64,000 bases of DNA from Lycocorax pyrrhopterus obiensis (taxonomy: Eukaryota > Chordata > Aves > Passeriformes > Paradisaeidae). The stretch's first letter is position 1, and every line of letters begins with the position of its first letter. The notes beneath the pieces were generated by a model that ran no database searches, was not told the origin of the DNA, and saw only the letters and a program-made list of their open reading frames with translations. Below, in pieces: positions 50,546-63,200 of the stretch. Both the position numbers and the translations under genes were made by a program. Location of the stretch: NCBI GenBank assembly GCA_014706295.1, contig JACSVZ010000022.1, positions 12,170,830-12,234,829 of the forward strand, in the 5' to 3' direction.

Positions 50546-51818
50546 CGCTCGCGGCCAATCAGCGCGCGGGGAGCGGGCGAGAACACGCGACCGTGGAGCG
50601 GGGCCGGGGCAGCGCAGAGGCGGCGGGGGCGGCCATGGTGGGCGCGGGGCGCTGAGGGACGGGCCCGCCTCCCCCCGCCCGGCCCGCCCGCTCCGCGCTC
50701 GGCTCACGGCGCCGAGCGCCTGCCCCGCCACGAGCGGTGGAGGCAGAGGTTGATCCGGGTTGATCGTGCTCGGCGCGAGGGGCACAGGAACCGCCGTGTG
50801 AGGCGGCGGCGGCGGCTCGTGCGCGGACACAGCGGGGTCGGTGGGAGCAGCGGTTGTAGGGGGCGGCCGTGGGAGCTGCGGCCCCGCCATCTGCCAGGCG
50901 AACGGGCAGGGCACAGCCTGCGGTAGCCGTGTGCGGTCCTTTCCACGTGTGTTGATCGGCTGGGCTGGGAACTGTCCTGGCTGAGGATTGATGGTCTCTG
51001 TCAAAACGCGTAGTGGTTGCTGAGGCGTTGCTGAACCCACCGCGGGGTTTGTGAGTCACTGCAGAAAAGGCAAGAACATACTGTTGCCAAAATAGGTTGT
51101 TGCACCCGGTGAACAAGAGGCCAATCCACACACAGAGTCGAGGTATTTGATTTATTTACAATTCAGCGCAGAAATGGGTGCTACGTGGGGAATCCACAAA
51201 GCCAGCATACCAACAATCAAAACTTCTTACTATTTAAACATTTTAGCAAACGAAGTAGTGTTCATTGGCTACAAGTTGATTACTCCGCATGCTCAGTCTT
51301 TCCTGTTGGATACATCAGTGGTCACGATCTGCCCCTGCCCTAATTACGTTTAACCCAGCTGGAGCTGATTTTAGCACAATTGCTGAATTGGCTTTATTAG
51401 TGTCTTCCTTATCTTGGAGTTCTGTTAGATGGTCTTGTGGCCCATGAATTCTGCATTCTTCATGTCCACTGTCATTGGTACATCCTTCTTCCCAAGCTTT
51501 GTTAACTTCCTAAAACTTCAAAGAACATCCTTCCTTCAGAAAATTTCACATATTCCACATTTTGCAACAAAACCTCGATTTGTACATTTAAAGGGAGAAC
51601 AGGCTTAAAATACACACTATTATGTGTGAAATGCTGCAAATGATACTCCTCAGGAAAATGTAACTTCACTCACACAGACTGGGAATATGGACATGGTCGT
51701 GCACTTTTCACTCTTGTTTTTGTAACTGCAATAAAGCCCAGGCTCCAAAACTCACTTTCATTACAATTGTGCTTACGTTGAAACAGAGAAAACCTGCAAT
51801 GTAATAAATAATTTATTA

Positions 51819-52093
51819 GAACCATAGAATATCCTGAGTTGGAAGAGACACACAAAGAACAAAGTCCAATTCCTAGCCCTGCACAGACAGCCCAACGATC
51901 CCACCCTTTTCCAAATGCTCCTGGAGCTCTGGCAGCCTTGGGGCTGTGACCATTCCTTGGGGAGCCTATTCAGTGCTCAACCACCCTCTGGGTGAAGAAC
52001 TTTTTCCTAATATCCACCCTGAACCTTCCCTGACAAAATTCCAGCCATTGCCTTGGGTCCTGTCACTGGTCACCAGAGAGCAGAGATCTGTGC
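51819..52093 (-). repeat. CR1 LINE 3' fragment, about 275 bp
   Basis: In reversed orientation it carries CCATAGAATATCCTGAGTTG, CACCCTCTGGGTGAAGAAC, TTTTTCCTAATATCCACCCT and GGGTCCTGTCACTGGTCACC, all diagnostic of the avian CR1 3' region. It belongs to a different subfamily type from the shorter copies in the window. Confidence 0.95.
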
Positions 52094-52984
52094 CTCAATT
52101 ACTATTTTATTATTTTAATTATTATTTTAACTTAGTTCCCCAAACAAAGCTCCAAGTTTATACAAAGCTCCAAGTCTCCAACAATGCAGAATTCTGGACA
52201 CAGAGCTTCACATATTCAGTAATCCATGCTGTTAGTTGTAGCCAAAAAATAAGGAAAGCTACAGCCTGGCAAGTATTCCTTTTGATTGGAGAGGGTTCTT
52301 CCTAGGCTTTGATCTAGAAACGAATCTCAGTGAATGTGACTCATTGGGAAACATAAACATTCAGACTATTTTTGAACCTGTTGGCTTGTAAATCTGTCTC
52401 TGGCTCAGGTATTCTGTCCTGTTCTTGACAGCTCCCCCCTAAGAGGTGGAGTTTCTCAGGAGACCCTTTAAGTGGGAGAGAGGAAGAGGATGCCCCTCTC
52501 TGTGAGGTTTTCCTAAGGGAAATATGCTCTATGCAGAGAGGACACAACAGAGGGCAATCCATACCACAGTTACTATTCACAGGTAAAGACTAAGGAACAG
52601 GTGTAATTGCTGTCTAATAAGTAAAATAATAAATTGAAATAATAAGGTAAAAATGTGGGAGCTGCTGTTTAGCAGCAGTTTGTGTGGTGCTGACCCCTGG
52701 TTTTCAGAGGTTGGGACGGTTGACCAGCTGCAGCAGAAGTTTCCCTTTTCCTCTTCATTGTCCCTGAGCTAAAGAAAAGTAAAAATGGGCTAAAAGCAGC
52801 TGCAGAGCTGTGGTTTTACTTGTCATGAAAAATAATTTGATGGGTTTTGTTACTTTTTTTAAAAAATGTTTTTAAGAGTTGGTATTTTTTCTGATCATAA
52901 AGATACAAAAAAGAAGTTTGTAATGATTCTATGCAGAATATCATGGCCAGCTGCATTTCATCAGGAACCACAGTGGTAAGAAAA

Positions 52985-53083
52985 GGAGGAATAGCTTCAA
53001 ACTGATAGAGGGCAGGGACACCTTCCACTGGACAAAGTTGCTCCAAGCCCCATCCAACCCGGCCTGGAACACTACCAGGGATG
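52985..53083. repeat. Composite of two CR1 pieces in opposite orientation
   Basis: Positions 52,985-53,013 read as plus-oriented CR1 coding sequence (ATAGCTTCAAACTGATAGAG). From 53,014 the sequence switches to minus-oriented CR1 3' sequence (GGACACCTTCCACTGG, then CTCCAAGCCCCATCCAACCC). Tail repeats are missing. Confidence 0.7.
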
Positions 53084-56000
53084 GAAATCTTGACCCATGC
53101 CTTTTTTTCCCCTACTAATGCTCCGAGTGCAATGAAAATTCTGCACGTTTGGAGAATTGTGCAGTATCTTGAGTAATAAATGTTACATGTTTTATACTTC
53201 AGGAAGATATGAACCTGTGCAACAATTCAGGGGAAAAGGTTTCCTGCATAATTCTCTCTTTTCCTAGCACTAAATACTTACTTCTGTCAAAAACCCTAAT
53301 ATTATCCAAAAAGTTGGAACAAAACCTTCCTTTTATTGCCAAGGGAAAACTTTGCAGGGTACTCCTGTGACTCCCAAGTTGGATTAAAATGCATGACTAC
53401 TTTGGTCTTGGGAAATTATCCCAAAATATGGCTTCCATATGCCACAGTCTTACAAGAATCTTACAGTAATGAGGGCAGTAGTAACATGGAAAGTTGGATT
53501 TTTTGGGGGCAAGATGACAAAATTGAGATTAAAAGAAACGTAATAACTGTAAGTGCAGTTTATAGATTTTTTTACATGAATTAGAATTTGTTAAATCCTA
53601 ATTTCAAAAAGGTGTTTTGATGACTAATATTTGGAGTTATGTGGAGTGAATCCCAAACCAAAGTCACTCATTCCAAGAGAAGTCACAAAAATGCTTATAT
53701 TGAAGGGAAAGAATTTACCTAGAACTGGAGGGGGGAAAAATTCTGCAAGTTTGTGCCAGGTGGTAGAGAAGGGGATTACTTTATTTATGTGAATGTGATT
53801 AACCCTCATTAAAGTATTTCTCTGTGTTCATCTAGTCTTTTTGGAAAATAAGTATCAGGAGCCTTGGAGCATCAAGAATCCTGAAGAGGCATTACCTTGA
53901 TACCTGATGTGTCTCTTTTCTGATGTGCAGAGCTCTGAGGACAGAGGCCTTTTTCCACTAAAAAAAAAGGTAAAGTTGGAGCACGGCCAACAGAAATTAG
54001 TCTCTTGTGACTTAAATGTATTAATTATCTGTTAAATACAACAAAATCACCAGAGACTGAGGAGGGAGGAGGACTTGCTCGTTTGCTTTCATCCCTGCTC
54101 TTTTCATGGGCTCTTATCTCCAGTTTTTCTTGGCTGCTGCAATTGGCTCATTCAGGACAATCGGTGAGGGAAAACTGAGGGAAGGAATGAACGTAAAATA
54201 AGTGTTGTATTTATATTTAAGGGCTTTGCATCTTCAAACAGCGGTTAAGGGAAAGGTGGGTAAGAAGTGACATCCCAGATCTGGGGACATTGTCTCTGTC
54301 CCACACAACAGCGATGTCTTAGTGTCTGTCACAAAGTTTTATAGGTCACACGTAACAACCCTTGTGTGAGACACTACAAATATAAGTGAGGCCAATTTTA
54401 GGAACCCAAAGTTAAAAAAACCCATTAATTACGGAAGCCCAAGGGATAAATAAGGAAAGATGTATCAGCTGCAGGAGAAAGTCAGTGCACTGACCACACA
54501 AAAGGTTTTGGAAGGAAGTGGAAAGTTTTAAGGAGACTTAGTGCTGAGGGATTTGTACGTATCTGTCCTGGGGACAGTATCTCAGCATAAGCTTCTCTGA
54601 TGTCTAAGAAGGAGAGACAGGCAAGGTGCTTATTAGACTGTTTTAGAAGCTGATTGATGGTTATTAATCCCTGCTAGGATTTCCCAGCAGAGTTTTCATT
54701 TCAAACCAGTTACAAATTACCAGCATGTTACAGGAGAGGAGGCCTAAAGTGAAACAAAACTCACATTATAACCAAATAAGCTCCTCCTGCTTTGCTGCCA
54801 GGGTGATGCAGATTCAGACCAGTAACCCAGGAGGAAATTTCCCAAATTAAAGGAAATTAGGCTCTAACAGGAAAAGAATTAGGAAAACAACAAGGCAGGG
54901 AAAGAACTGATGTGTTGATGATGAACATGACATATGTTCAGTCAGCAAAGGTAGAGCCTCTGGCTTTAACACAAAGGTGTAGAGGTTTTGTGGTTGAAAG
55001 TGTAGCATGCTCAGGTGGCACTCACTGGGTGTGCAGATTGCATCACCATTATGTTAAAGTGGTGTAAGCCTCTTACTAAATGTGTGTAAGAGGAATTTAA
55101 TACCTGTTTCACTGCAGGATTCCTTATGGCAGGCATCCCCTGTTCACTGCTGCTGTGCAATTCCTTGCTCTGCGTTTCCTTTCTGTTGGTGTGTAATTTC
55201 TGGGTTTGAGCACTCCCTAGATGCTAAATTTATCTATTAAAGCATGTTATTAGCTTTTCCTAGAGCATAAATCACAGTGCAGCTTGATCTACCAAACCCT
55301 CAGGTATTTCCCCTCCATGTTATTTCATTTATAGCAGCTCTGTAGCTGCAGAACAAAATCTGAATTCCTGCTTTACCGTAATTGTGGTGTTTTGTACTTT
55401 TGCACAGGAATCTGTTGTGGGTTTTTACTTCTTGGTGTTCCTGGCTGAAGTATTAAAACTGCCCAGTTTTACAGCTGGAGAAAGAGGATGACTATGCTAT
55501 TAGCAGCTTTCCCGACATTATCCTGAGCTTTTGCCACCAGAAGTCTCATGAATAGACTCCTAAAAGATGTAATCAAATTACTTGACAGAATCCCGTAATT
55601 CTGTAGAATTATTCTTAAGCAGCTTTTTTCCCCTCATGTTTTCATTCCTTTATCTCAGTAAACACTCTAGAGTCCACCTGAAATCCATGTTATCAACCCA
55701 TGAGGAAAAATGTGCACGATCAGGGTAATCAAAGAGCCAAACCTCACACCTCTAAAGGCTCTTCAGGTGCCCAGGTCAGGAGTCTCTGTATGGTGTTGGG
55801 GGTGTCCTGTACCCCTTGGGATCCCTCAGTGACTGTGAGGTGTGGATGTTTCTGGGTGCCAGTGTCTCAAAAAGTCACAGAAGGAACAAAACACGTAAAT
55901 GGAATTTAACTCTCTGTAGCTATTTGTAGCAGCTTGGATCCTGGAGTGATTTTTGAGTAGCTTAACCATTGATAAAAGATGTTTCCTGTGGAGGCTCCAT

Positions 56001-56199
56001 GTGTTGGATTGGCAGATTCAGACAATATTCCACTCTCAGCACTCTGTAACTTGGAGCCAGAGGAAGGCATCACAACAGCAATTTGCCAAGTGTGAGTCGA
56101 ATAGAAAAACCACACAAGTCCCAGTGGAATGCGCACAGGTGGGGAGCACAGCTGCTGTGAGCAGGTGGTTGTGCAGCAGCAGCCTGGCTCCTCTGCCAT

Positions 56200-57235
56200 G
56201 TTCCTCCGGTGCCCGTCCACGCTCAGGAATCATGGCTAAAGCTGCCGTTCCCGGGATCAGCCCGGGTTTGCAAGCGAAGAAACGGGAGCGGGCCTGAGGG
56301 AGCCCCGAGGGGCGCGGGGAATGAGCGCAGAGGGGCACAGCCGCCGCGCTGTGTGAGGAGCGGCCGCCACGGCGCCGAAGGCTCTGTGTGAGGGGCGGGG
56401 CCGCCGCTCTCCCGCCCAGCGCCCGCCGGGTCCTCCGGGAGCCGCGCGCCAAGGGCGGCGCTCTGGCCTCGCCGCCGCCATCTCGGTGTCGATGGTGGCG
56501 GGGACGGGGCGGGGCGGCTCCGCCCAGCGCTGCCGCGGAGCGAGGAGGAAATGGCGGCGCGGCGCGGCTGAGACCCTCGGCGGCCGCGGCGAGAACCCCC
56601 TTCTTTGCCCGCGGTGAGTGCGGGAGGCGGGTGGGGGAGCACCGGGGCGGGAGGAGAGTGGGAATGGGGCCGCCGCTGCGGCGGGGAGGTCGCGGGAAAG
56701 GCGGCCTGGCCGCCTTTGGGCTCGCTATAAAATGGAGGCGGGCGGGCGGCCGGAGCGGCTCGGGTGTGGGGGGGGGTGGTTCCCCGGGGAGCAGCGGGGC
56801 GCGGGCACGGCACGGCACGGCGCGGCCCGGTCTGGCCCGGTCCGGAGGAGACGGCGGCTCCGTGCGGGGCCCCGGAGGAAGCCTTTGGCTCACGACGCGG
56901 CGGGGCTGGAGCGGAACGGCCGCTCCCCTGGCGGAGCGGGCTGAAGGCGGCTCCTCCATCTTGGGGGGAAGGAGAGGCGAGGAGAGGCCCGGTGTGCTCG
57001 GAGCCCGTCGCCGTCATGGCCAAGCTGACGCCGGGAAGCTGCTTCGTGACGGCACCACCGACTGTACCCACCGGCCCCGGGCCTGCGCCGGGGGTGGCTG
57101 GGGCGGGGGAGCGCCCTTGGGGACCCACAAACCCAACCGAAATCGTTCCGGGGCTTCGGCAGGGGGGACGGAAACTTCCCTGCCTTGGGGAAATGTTGAT
57201 TTTCTCTGGGCAAAGGAGGGGATCTCCTTATTGGT
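56200..57235. promoter_or_regulatory. DIDO1: CpG island, probable DIDO1 promoter and first exon region
   Basis: About 1 kb of dense CpG has a GC box (GGGGCGGGGC, 56,506-56,515) and two YY1-type sites, minus-strand at about 56,472-56,484 and plus-strand AAATGGCGGC at 56,549-56,558. It also has strong plus-strand donors (GTGAGT at 56,614 and at 57,234). DIDO1 is expected on the plus strand here from the conserved order SLC17A9-GID8-DIDO1. It encodes a PHD-finger, TFIIS-like and SPOC-domain protein linked to chromatin and RNA processing. None of its coding sequence is in the window, so the name is inferred from synteny alone. Confidence 0.6.
56540..56613 (+). other. DIDO1: Predicted non-coding first exon of DIDO1
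   Basis: The donor at 56,614 reads CGCG|GTGAGT. The plus-strand YY1-type site at 56,549 typically lies just downstream of a transcription start, which suggests a start near 56,540. The ATG inside that site opens a frame of only a few codons before TGA, so it would be at most a tiny upstream frame. The 5' boundary is approximate. Confidence 0.4.
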
Positions 57236-57237
57236 GA
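57016..57237 (+). other. Short open frame with good start context ending at a splice donor; not recognised
   Basis: An ATG with G at -3 and G at +4 opens a 73-codon frame beginning MAKLTPGSCFVTAPP. A strong donor, TTG|GTGAGT, begins at 57,234, just before its stop. If spliced there the frame would continue into an unseen exon. I do not recognise the peptide, it is not the known DIDO1 N-terminus, and GC-rich islands often produce such frames. It may be part of an alternative first exon. Confidence 0.2.
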
Positions 57238-57239
57238 GT

Positions 57240-60200
57240 TAAACACGGAGAGTTGAACTTCATCATGTTCTGCTGACTATTTTGTAGGAGGAAAAACCCG
57301 AATATTTAGACAGTAGGAGTTGTTGGCCGGCTTTAAATATTTAATAAATTCCTTGCCAATAACTATTCCCTGTCCCTGGCACTAATGTACTTAAATGGTA
57401 CTAATGTACTTCAGTGCTATCTTTTGGAGGTGATGATAGTTTGGAGCTGTTTGTTTGGCTTTCAAAAACCATTATTTGGTGGCGACCAAATTTTGTTTCA
57501 TACAGTTAAATAGTTTTCAGTTTATACCTCCAAGCGGCAGCTTATATTTTAGCTGTGATTATGAAAATCTAACTATTTTAGCTTGTCGTTTTTAACTTGG
57601 AAAGAATGTTACAATCTTGTAATGTGTTATAAAATGAATGTGTATTACGCTCGCTCTGCAGTTTTTATCTCCAGTAATTTGAAACAGTGTAACGTGCTCT
57701 TTTTCTTGCATGTGCTTTCATGGGTTTTCCTTCCAGGAACTTCAGGGATGAAAAAAAATGCTGATTCCTTTTATTTAACTCAGAATAATGTGTATAGCAT
57801 TCCTAAATTCCCTGGGGTTTTTGTTTGGTTGGATTTTTTTCCCCTGGATAATAGAGTTGAGATTTTTTTCAGAAATAGCTCTTTTGAGTACTTAGTAATC
57901 ACAGTCGTGTTTAACTGAATTCTTTGGCAGGTGATATTAAACTATATTTTGCCTTATTTTATGAGAACTTTTTCACTGTTTGCTTTTTTGTGTATTTTCC
58001 TCAGTTTTCTTTTAAGGAGTAATTTGAATTAGTTTAGCTTTAACAGTCTTGGTGCTGCTTCTACAAACAAAATTTGCAAGGAGTTTAACCAATTCGATTG
58101 CTGGCCAATGAAAAATGATGTGTAGTTACTGTCCAAGTGTAGCATATACTGTGTTAATTGTAGTAGATATTCTGGGTTGTGCTCCACTTTTATGTGTGCC
58201 AGCAGCTTGTTATCGTTCCTTGACATTTAGAACTTTCTATAGGAATAAATATAGAAGTAAGCTCAAAATAGCTGTTCAGTTAGGCCTTAAATTTTTTTCC
58301 TTTGACAGTTCCAGAAACATGTCAGACATAAAGGTGTTTTAATGCACTTGGGTGAAAGACTAAAGCCTCATGTTGCCCTTCAGCTTCCATTGAGAGTGCT
58401 TGACTCCAGTGATTTGAAAATCAGATTTAATTGGTGTTTTCAAGACCAACATTTAAATCTTTATTTTTGCAAAGTTTTTGTGATGTTTGTTTCTTTAAGG
58501 GATATTTTCTGTTGGTATGCAAATGAAGGTTTTGCTGTGTTGCAAATATGTATACAGTGCAAAAATACCTACGGTTTTTAAAACTGTTGAAATATGAAAT
58601 AATAATATAAACTAATACCTATTCACATAGTGCTTCAGAGGGTGTTTTCATATAGTTAAAAGATGTATTTTGAATTTTAAAAAAAACAAATAATACTGAA
58701 ACCCTGAAACTCCCCAAAGCAATGCAAATAGAATCAAATTTAGGTTAATAAATAAAATTGAATAAATATGTTTTCAGTGTCTAGTGGGCTCCCAAAAGCC
58801 AGTGTTTGTTCTGCTTAATCCAGCTTCACTACTAAGATTTTCTGGCAGTTGATCACATTATTTGTTTCTGGTTTAAGACAGTAATTGTCTTTATAGTTAT
58901 AACTTAACAACGGTGGGATTTTAATTCTGTACAGCCGGAAACTTTAAGCTGGAGGTATTAGTGGGAAGAGGAAGAACAAGGATTAAAGGAGTTGGGCTGA
59001 GAGTTATAAAATGTAACTGATAGAAGTAGGAGTAGGGCCTGGACTGGGCAAGAGTGGGATGACATGGCTTTAGTTGACAGAAGTGGTGTCTCTGCACCAG
59101 TTTTATTCTCTGGTTCACTTTCTGCCTTGTGTCTCTTGTGCTACAAGTAGTAGGGCAGTGGTAGGAGATTTGAGGAGAGGCTTTTAATAAAAGTGAGATT
59201 TCCCCAGTTTATGCAAAAGCTGGTTCCTGTTTGTATGTGCAGTCAGGCCTGACTTCTCAGCTCTCAGTTAGTGCTTGGAGGGTTCACTGCTGGGAAGTTT
59301 TTATCTAACACAGCTTCTGAAATAAGCGGATATTCCACAGGTGTTACTGATGCTGGTCTCAAGAGCATTGATAGACTTTGAGTTTAAAAAGCTTAAATTT
59401 CCAGTTAGCCAGCTCAAACGCACAGATTAAGCGTGCATTATGTGTGTTCTCCCAGTAAACTCTAATCAAAACTGGAAACTCAACTGTGTTTACTGCATCC
59501 TTAATAACGTAATCAGCATGCTGTAATTACTGTGTTTCACCAAATTTGGAAGAAGTTCATTTCTGTTTACTTCATTTAATGAAGCTGTTTTGATGAAATA
59601 AGAATAAAAATGATAGCTAGTTTCAGAGGTTCTATTTTAGCTCACTTTCTACAAATGAAATAAGGGAAAAAATGGTAAAACCACATGATTTTGTTTTCTT
59701 CAACAGCTGTACTGGTAGGGTCAGAAATTATAGATTATTTATAAATAAACAAGATGTGGGATTGTGAAAGGTTAGACTTTAGGATTCTCTAATTTAGCTG
59801 TTGGATTTACAGCTGAGTGTTCCTAACGGCCCTGATAAAGAACTGGTAATTTCCGTGATGTCCTGGTGGAAGAATGCCAGAGGGTGTGAATTGCCTTCCC
59901 AAAGCAGTGTTTCCCGGACAGTTGCTGAAGAGATCAAGTTCAGTAGCAGAAATTGAACATTAGGCAAATAAATAGTATGTATTTGCAAAATATTTTCATT
60001 CAAGATGATGGAACAGGAGTGCTAAAGGTCCTGTGTATTGGGTGATACCCAGGCAGTGTTTGTAATTGATACTTCTGTTGACTAAACTTTCAACCATGAC
60101 TTGTAAAATTGGCTTTTGCTGGAGCCTTTAGAAGGTTTCTTGTACAGAGATGACTGTGCTTGAGCTTTTAATCTAAGCATTTGACCATCTAAAGTTGTGG

Positions 60201-63200
60201 TTATTTCTTAATCTGTATAAAAGGGAAGAGGAAAACAGCAGAGCTCTCTACACTGCTTTGATTCTGCTCACAGCTTTCCTTAGTGGGCAAAATCTGTTTG
60301 TAACCTGATTTTTGCTCATGCAAAATGTGGTCAGACGCTGAAAGCAGAAGTAAACCTGACCCAAAAATTTAATTTTTTGAGGGGTAAATTTTCATTTTTA
60401 GGGCAAGTATGGGATTATCTTACTCAGAATAATGTGAGTAAAGGCTTCAGAAGGTATTGTAGGAGGAGTGAAATGCCAAATGTCAGTCTGCTGCTAAGTC
60501 AGTATCTGCCTAGGCTGTTAACCACCCATGGAGTTCTGACTAGAAAATAAAAATGACATGTATGTAATACTTCCCTCTTAAAATTAATGTTTTCATAAAT
60601 GCAAAAAACACTACAGTCTATGAATTTTGTTTCCCAAACACAGTTATGGGCTTATGGCTTGGAGGATGAGTGCCTTGTGGTAGGGGTTACTGAAGTTCGT
60701 CAGTGCTGTTGTCACATTTCTGTCCCCAGCTGCTGACACAGAGCTATGCTGGCAAAGCCTCTCCTGCCTACACACCTACCTTAGAATCTCTTTGCCAATG
60801 TAACTTCTTCTTCCAAGGAATTTGATTGAACTTTCAAAGTCTTTTTTCCCCCTGAGATGAACTGCTTCCATGCATGGTGGGGCCCATGACAGAGCTGAGG
60901 TTAAGTGTGCAGCTGCACTGAGAACCCGCTGCACAGGGTGGAGCTCACCTGCCCCACCCTGCAAACAGCACAGACAGGTAAAAGTACGGTTTTGCAGATC
61001 TGATTACATCAATATGAGGCACTTGTGCCAGCACAGCTCTGTTGATTAGGGATTGTAGCCCTTAACGTTCCTGACTTGTGCAATTGTGACAGGCAACATC
61101 TGTAGTACAGATAGGATCTGTTATTAAATTGAATCTTCGTGTTTGCCAGATATCTGATGGGCCTGCTGCTAAAGTGCCTTGAGTATTTCTATGAAAAATT
61201 GCTATTTAGCTGAATTTAATTGTGAGAACTTCAGTCTGGCTCAAAGAAGCTCTTTTTGCTACTTACCCAGAATAAAATACTACTGTAATGCCTGGTGCTG
61301 TTCTCATTCTGCTGCATGACCTACCCAGTGGTCCATCCCTTCTGCCCTTGACTGCTCGGGTCCTGTGTGCTGCAATATGAAGTAAGAGGGTTTTAACCTG
61401 AAAGACACCAAAATAAACTTCAGTGTGTGTGTATTTTGCTTTGCATCAACCAGGGAGCTGCTCTGTGTTTTAGCTTGGTGCAGTTCTGTTGTGCTGTGGA
61501 GTTGCTCGTTGTCTTTGCTCTCGAACTGCTGCAGGGCCCAGTCTGTGTGTGCTGCTAATGTGATAATCTGCTGCTGTGCACACGCGTTAAATTCATCACT
61601 TCCAGGAGGTCCCACATTCCCTGCAAATGCTCAGGATTGCTGTCCTGTGCGAGCACAGGTTTCCATCCTGTGAGGCACTGGCCCTCCTATGAGGCTTATG
61701 TAAGGTAAGTGAGCAGCCTGACAGGAACCATGGAAAACCTGATGGTGTTTTAGTTTCAGACACATCAGAGAGGGTTTATAATGTGTTGACTAAAGACGTT
61801 TTAATTTGGAAAGGTTGATGTCTTTATTATTGCAAGTACAGAGACCATGTGAGTGTGTGTTGTTATTAAGGGAAGCCGTTTCTTCTTGGAATTAATCCAT
61901 TTTCTTGTATTTTAAAAAGTTAAGCTGTCAAGTTGGTTTGCTCTTAAGTTTATTGTTGAGTTAAACTTGTCACTATTTTCCACTTTTGAAAAGTATTGAT
62001 CTTGTGAAATTTATAAATGTATTAAGCCTTATTTTTCATGATGGAAAATTCTAGAAGGAGATTGAAAACTTGTTTCTGCATATTTGAGAATTTTAAAAAA
62101 GTAGTTAATGTTTGTTTACATTTTAAGTCTCATTAGTTCATTGGCGTCAACACCATGCATTGGTATGTGGTGTCATGTGAATGTGCACTTAATGGGCTCT
62201 CCTGTACCAAGACAGGACAAGTGTTTTGCACCATACTGTGAACATTCAAAATAATTTTTCAGCGCCAAACATAAAAAAAGGCAGAAAGTCTGCAGACCAC
62301 CGAGCTACACTGAAATGTCCTGAGTGTCCTGGGTGCAGAGAGGTGGTAGCGATGGGCTCTACTGAATAGTTCTGGCAGCACATCGTTACACCTCAGAGTC
62401 CTACAGTACCTTCAAAGATTCCTTGAAAAAACATCAGGGAGATTGAGGAATGGGATCTCAACAGATGTGTAGAAGCCTCTGGATTAATTTTTTCCTCACC
62501 TGCTCCCTCTGGTATCTCACTTCATTGGTGTGCTCAGGTGTCCTTGGGGAGCTTTGCCCTCCTGTGGTGTGGGTACCATAAACACCCTTTCTTTCCACCA
62601 CGTTCAAAGGGTGCAGATTGTTCATCCTCTGGTTCAACCATTTCTATCTTGGGACAGCCTAATCTCCCAAACCAGTGAGTTCTTTTCCGTTACTTTTGGC
62701 AAGGACTTGATGGGGTACTCCCCAACACTGAAAAACGAGGCTTTACAAGGACTAGAATCTCTCTGTAATGGGAGATGGGGAGGTGAGGGCAGAAGCAGCA
62801 GGTCTGAGTGGACTGAGGTGTGGTGTGAGACTAGACTGTAGGTGTCCGTGGTGCCATCCCTGACAAATTAATACCCTGTTGTGCTCTGTGCATCAGAGAT
62901 TGAAATACTATCCTGATGCTAAAAGCTACCTTAAAACTAGATCTTGGTGATATTTGTCTTAATTTGGCTGTATAGAACTGTTCCTACTGGCCTAGAATAA
63001 TTACTGCTTCCTGCAGTGTTTAAGAGTGCAGGTTTCTTAAATTAGGCTGGGTTGTTCGTGAAGAACATGGCTGTGTTTCTGCTCAGTCTACATCTTGCAA
63101 ATTTACGAGCTTGTTAAATTTTTTAAATGGGAATAATACATTGACTTTAGAATAGGAAGGAATGATCTGCCACTTTTAAGTTGTTAGTATTGTGGGTAGA

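Larger units (their letters stand above)
50040..50950. promoter_or_regulatory. CpG-island promoter of GID8, possibly bidirectional
   Basis: About 900 bp is strongly CpG-rich. On the minus strand a donor GTAAGA at 50,457 (non-coding exon 1 ending at 50,458) fits the acceptor at 49,285. Just upstream lie the palindrome TCTCGCGAGA (50,532-50,541) and a CCAAT box (50,555-50,559). A YY1-type AAGATGGCGGC lies at 50,445-50,455, overlapping the donor. No TATA box is seen. In other vertebrates GID8 and DIDO1 are head to head, so a plus-strand transcript may also start near 50.6 kb, but I see no strong plus-strand donor close by. Confidence 0.8.
50960..56190. other. AT-rich interval between the two CpG islands
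   Basis: This is either upstream sequence or a first intron of a longer DIDO1 transcript starting near GID8. It contains CR1 pieces at 51,819-52,093 and 52,985-53,083. An AT-rich block at about 54,600-55,300 may be conserved, but I cannot test this. No supported coding sequence is visible. Confidence 0.6.

Noticed and set aside
50035..51131. Long frames on both strands over the GID8 CpG island
   Set aside because: Same GC-content artefact, with no recognisable domain and no agreement with splice sites.
56036..57242. Frames of about 300 codons on both strands over the second CpG island
   Set aside because: Repetitive Arg/Gly/Pro/Ser composition and overlapping frames on opposite strands. They are not DIDO1 sequence.
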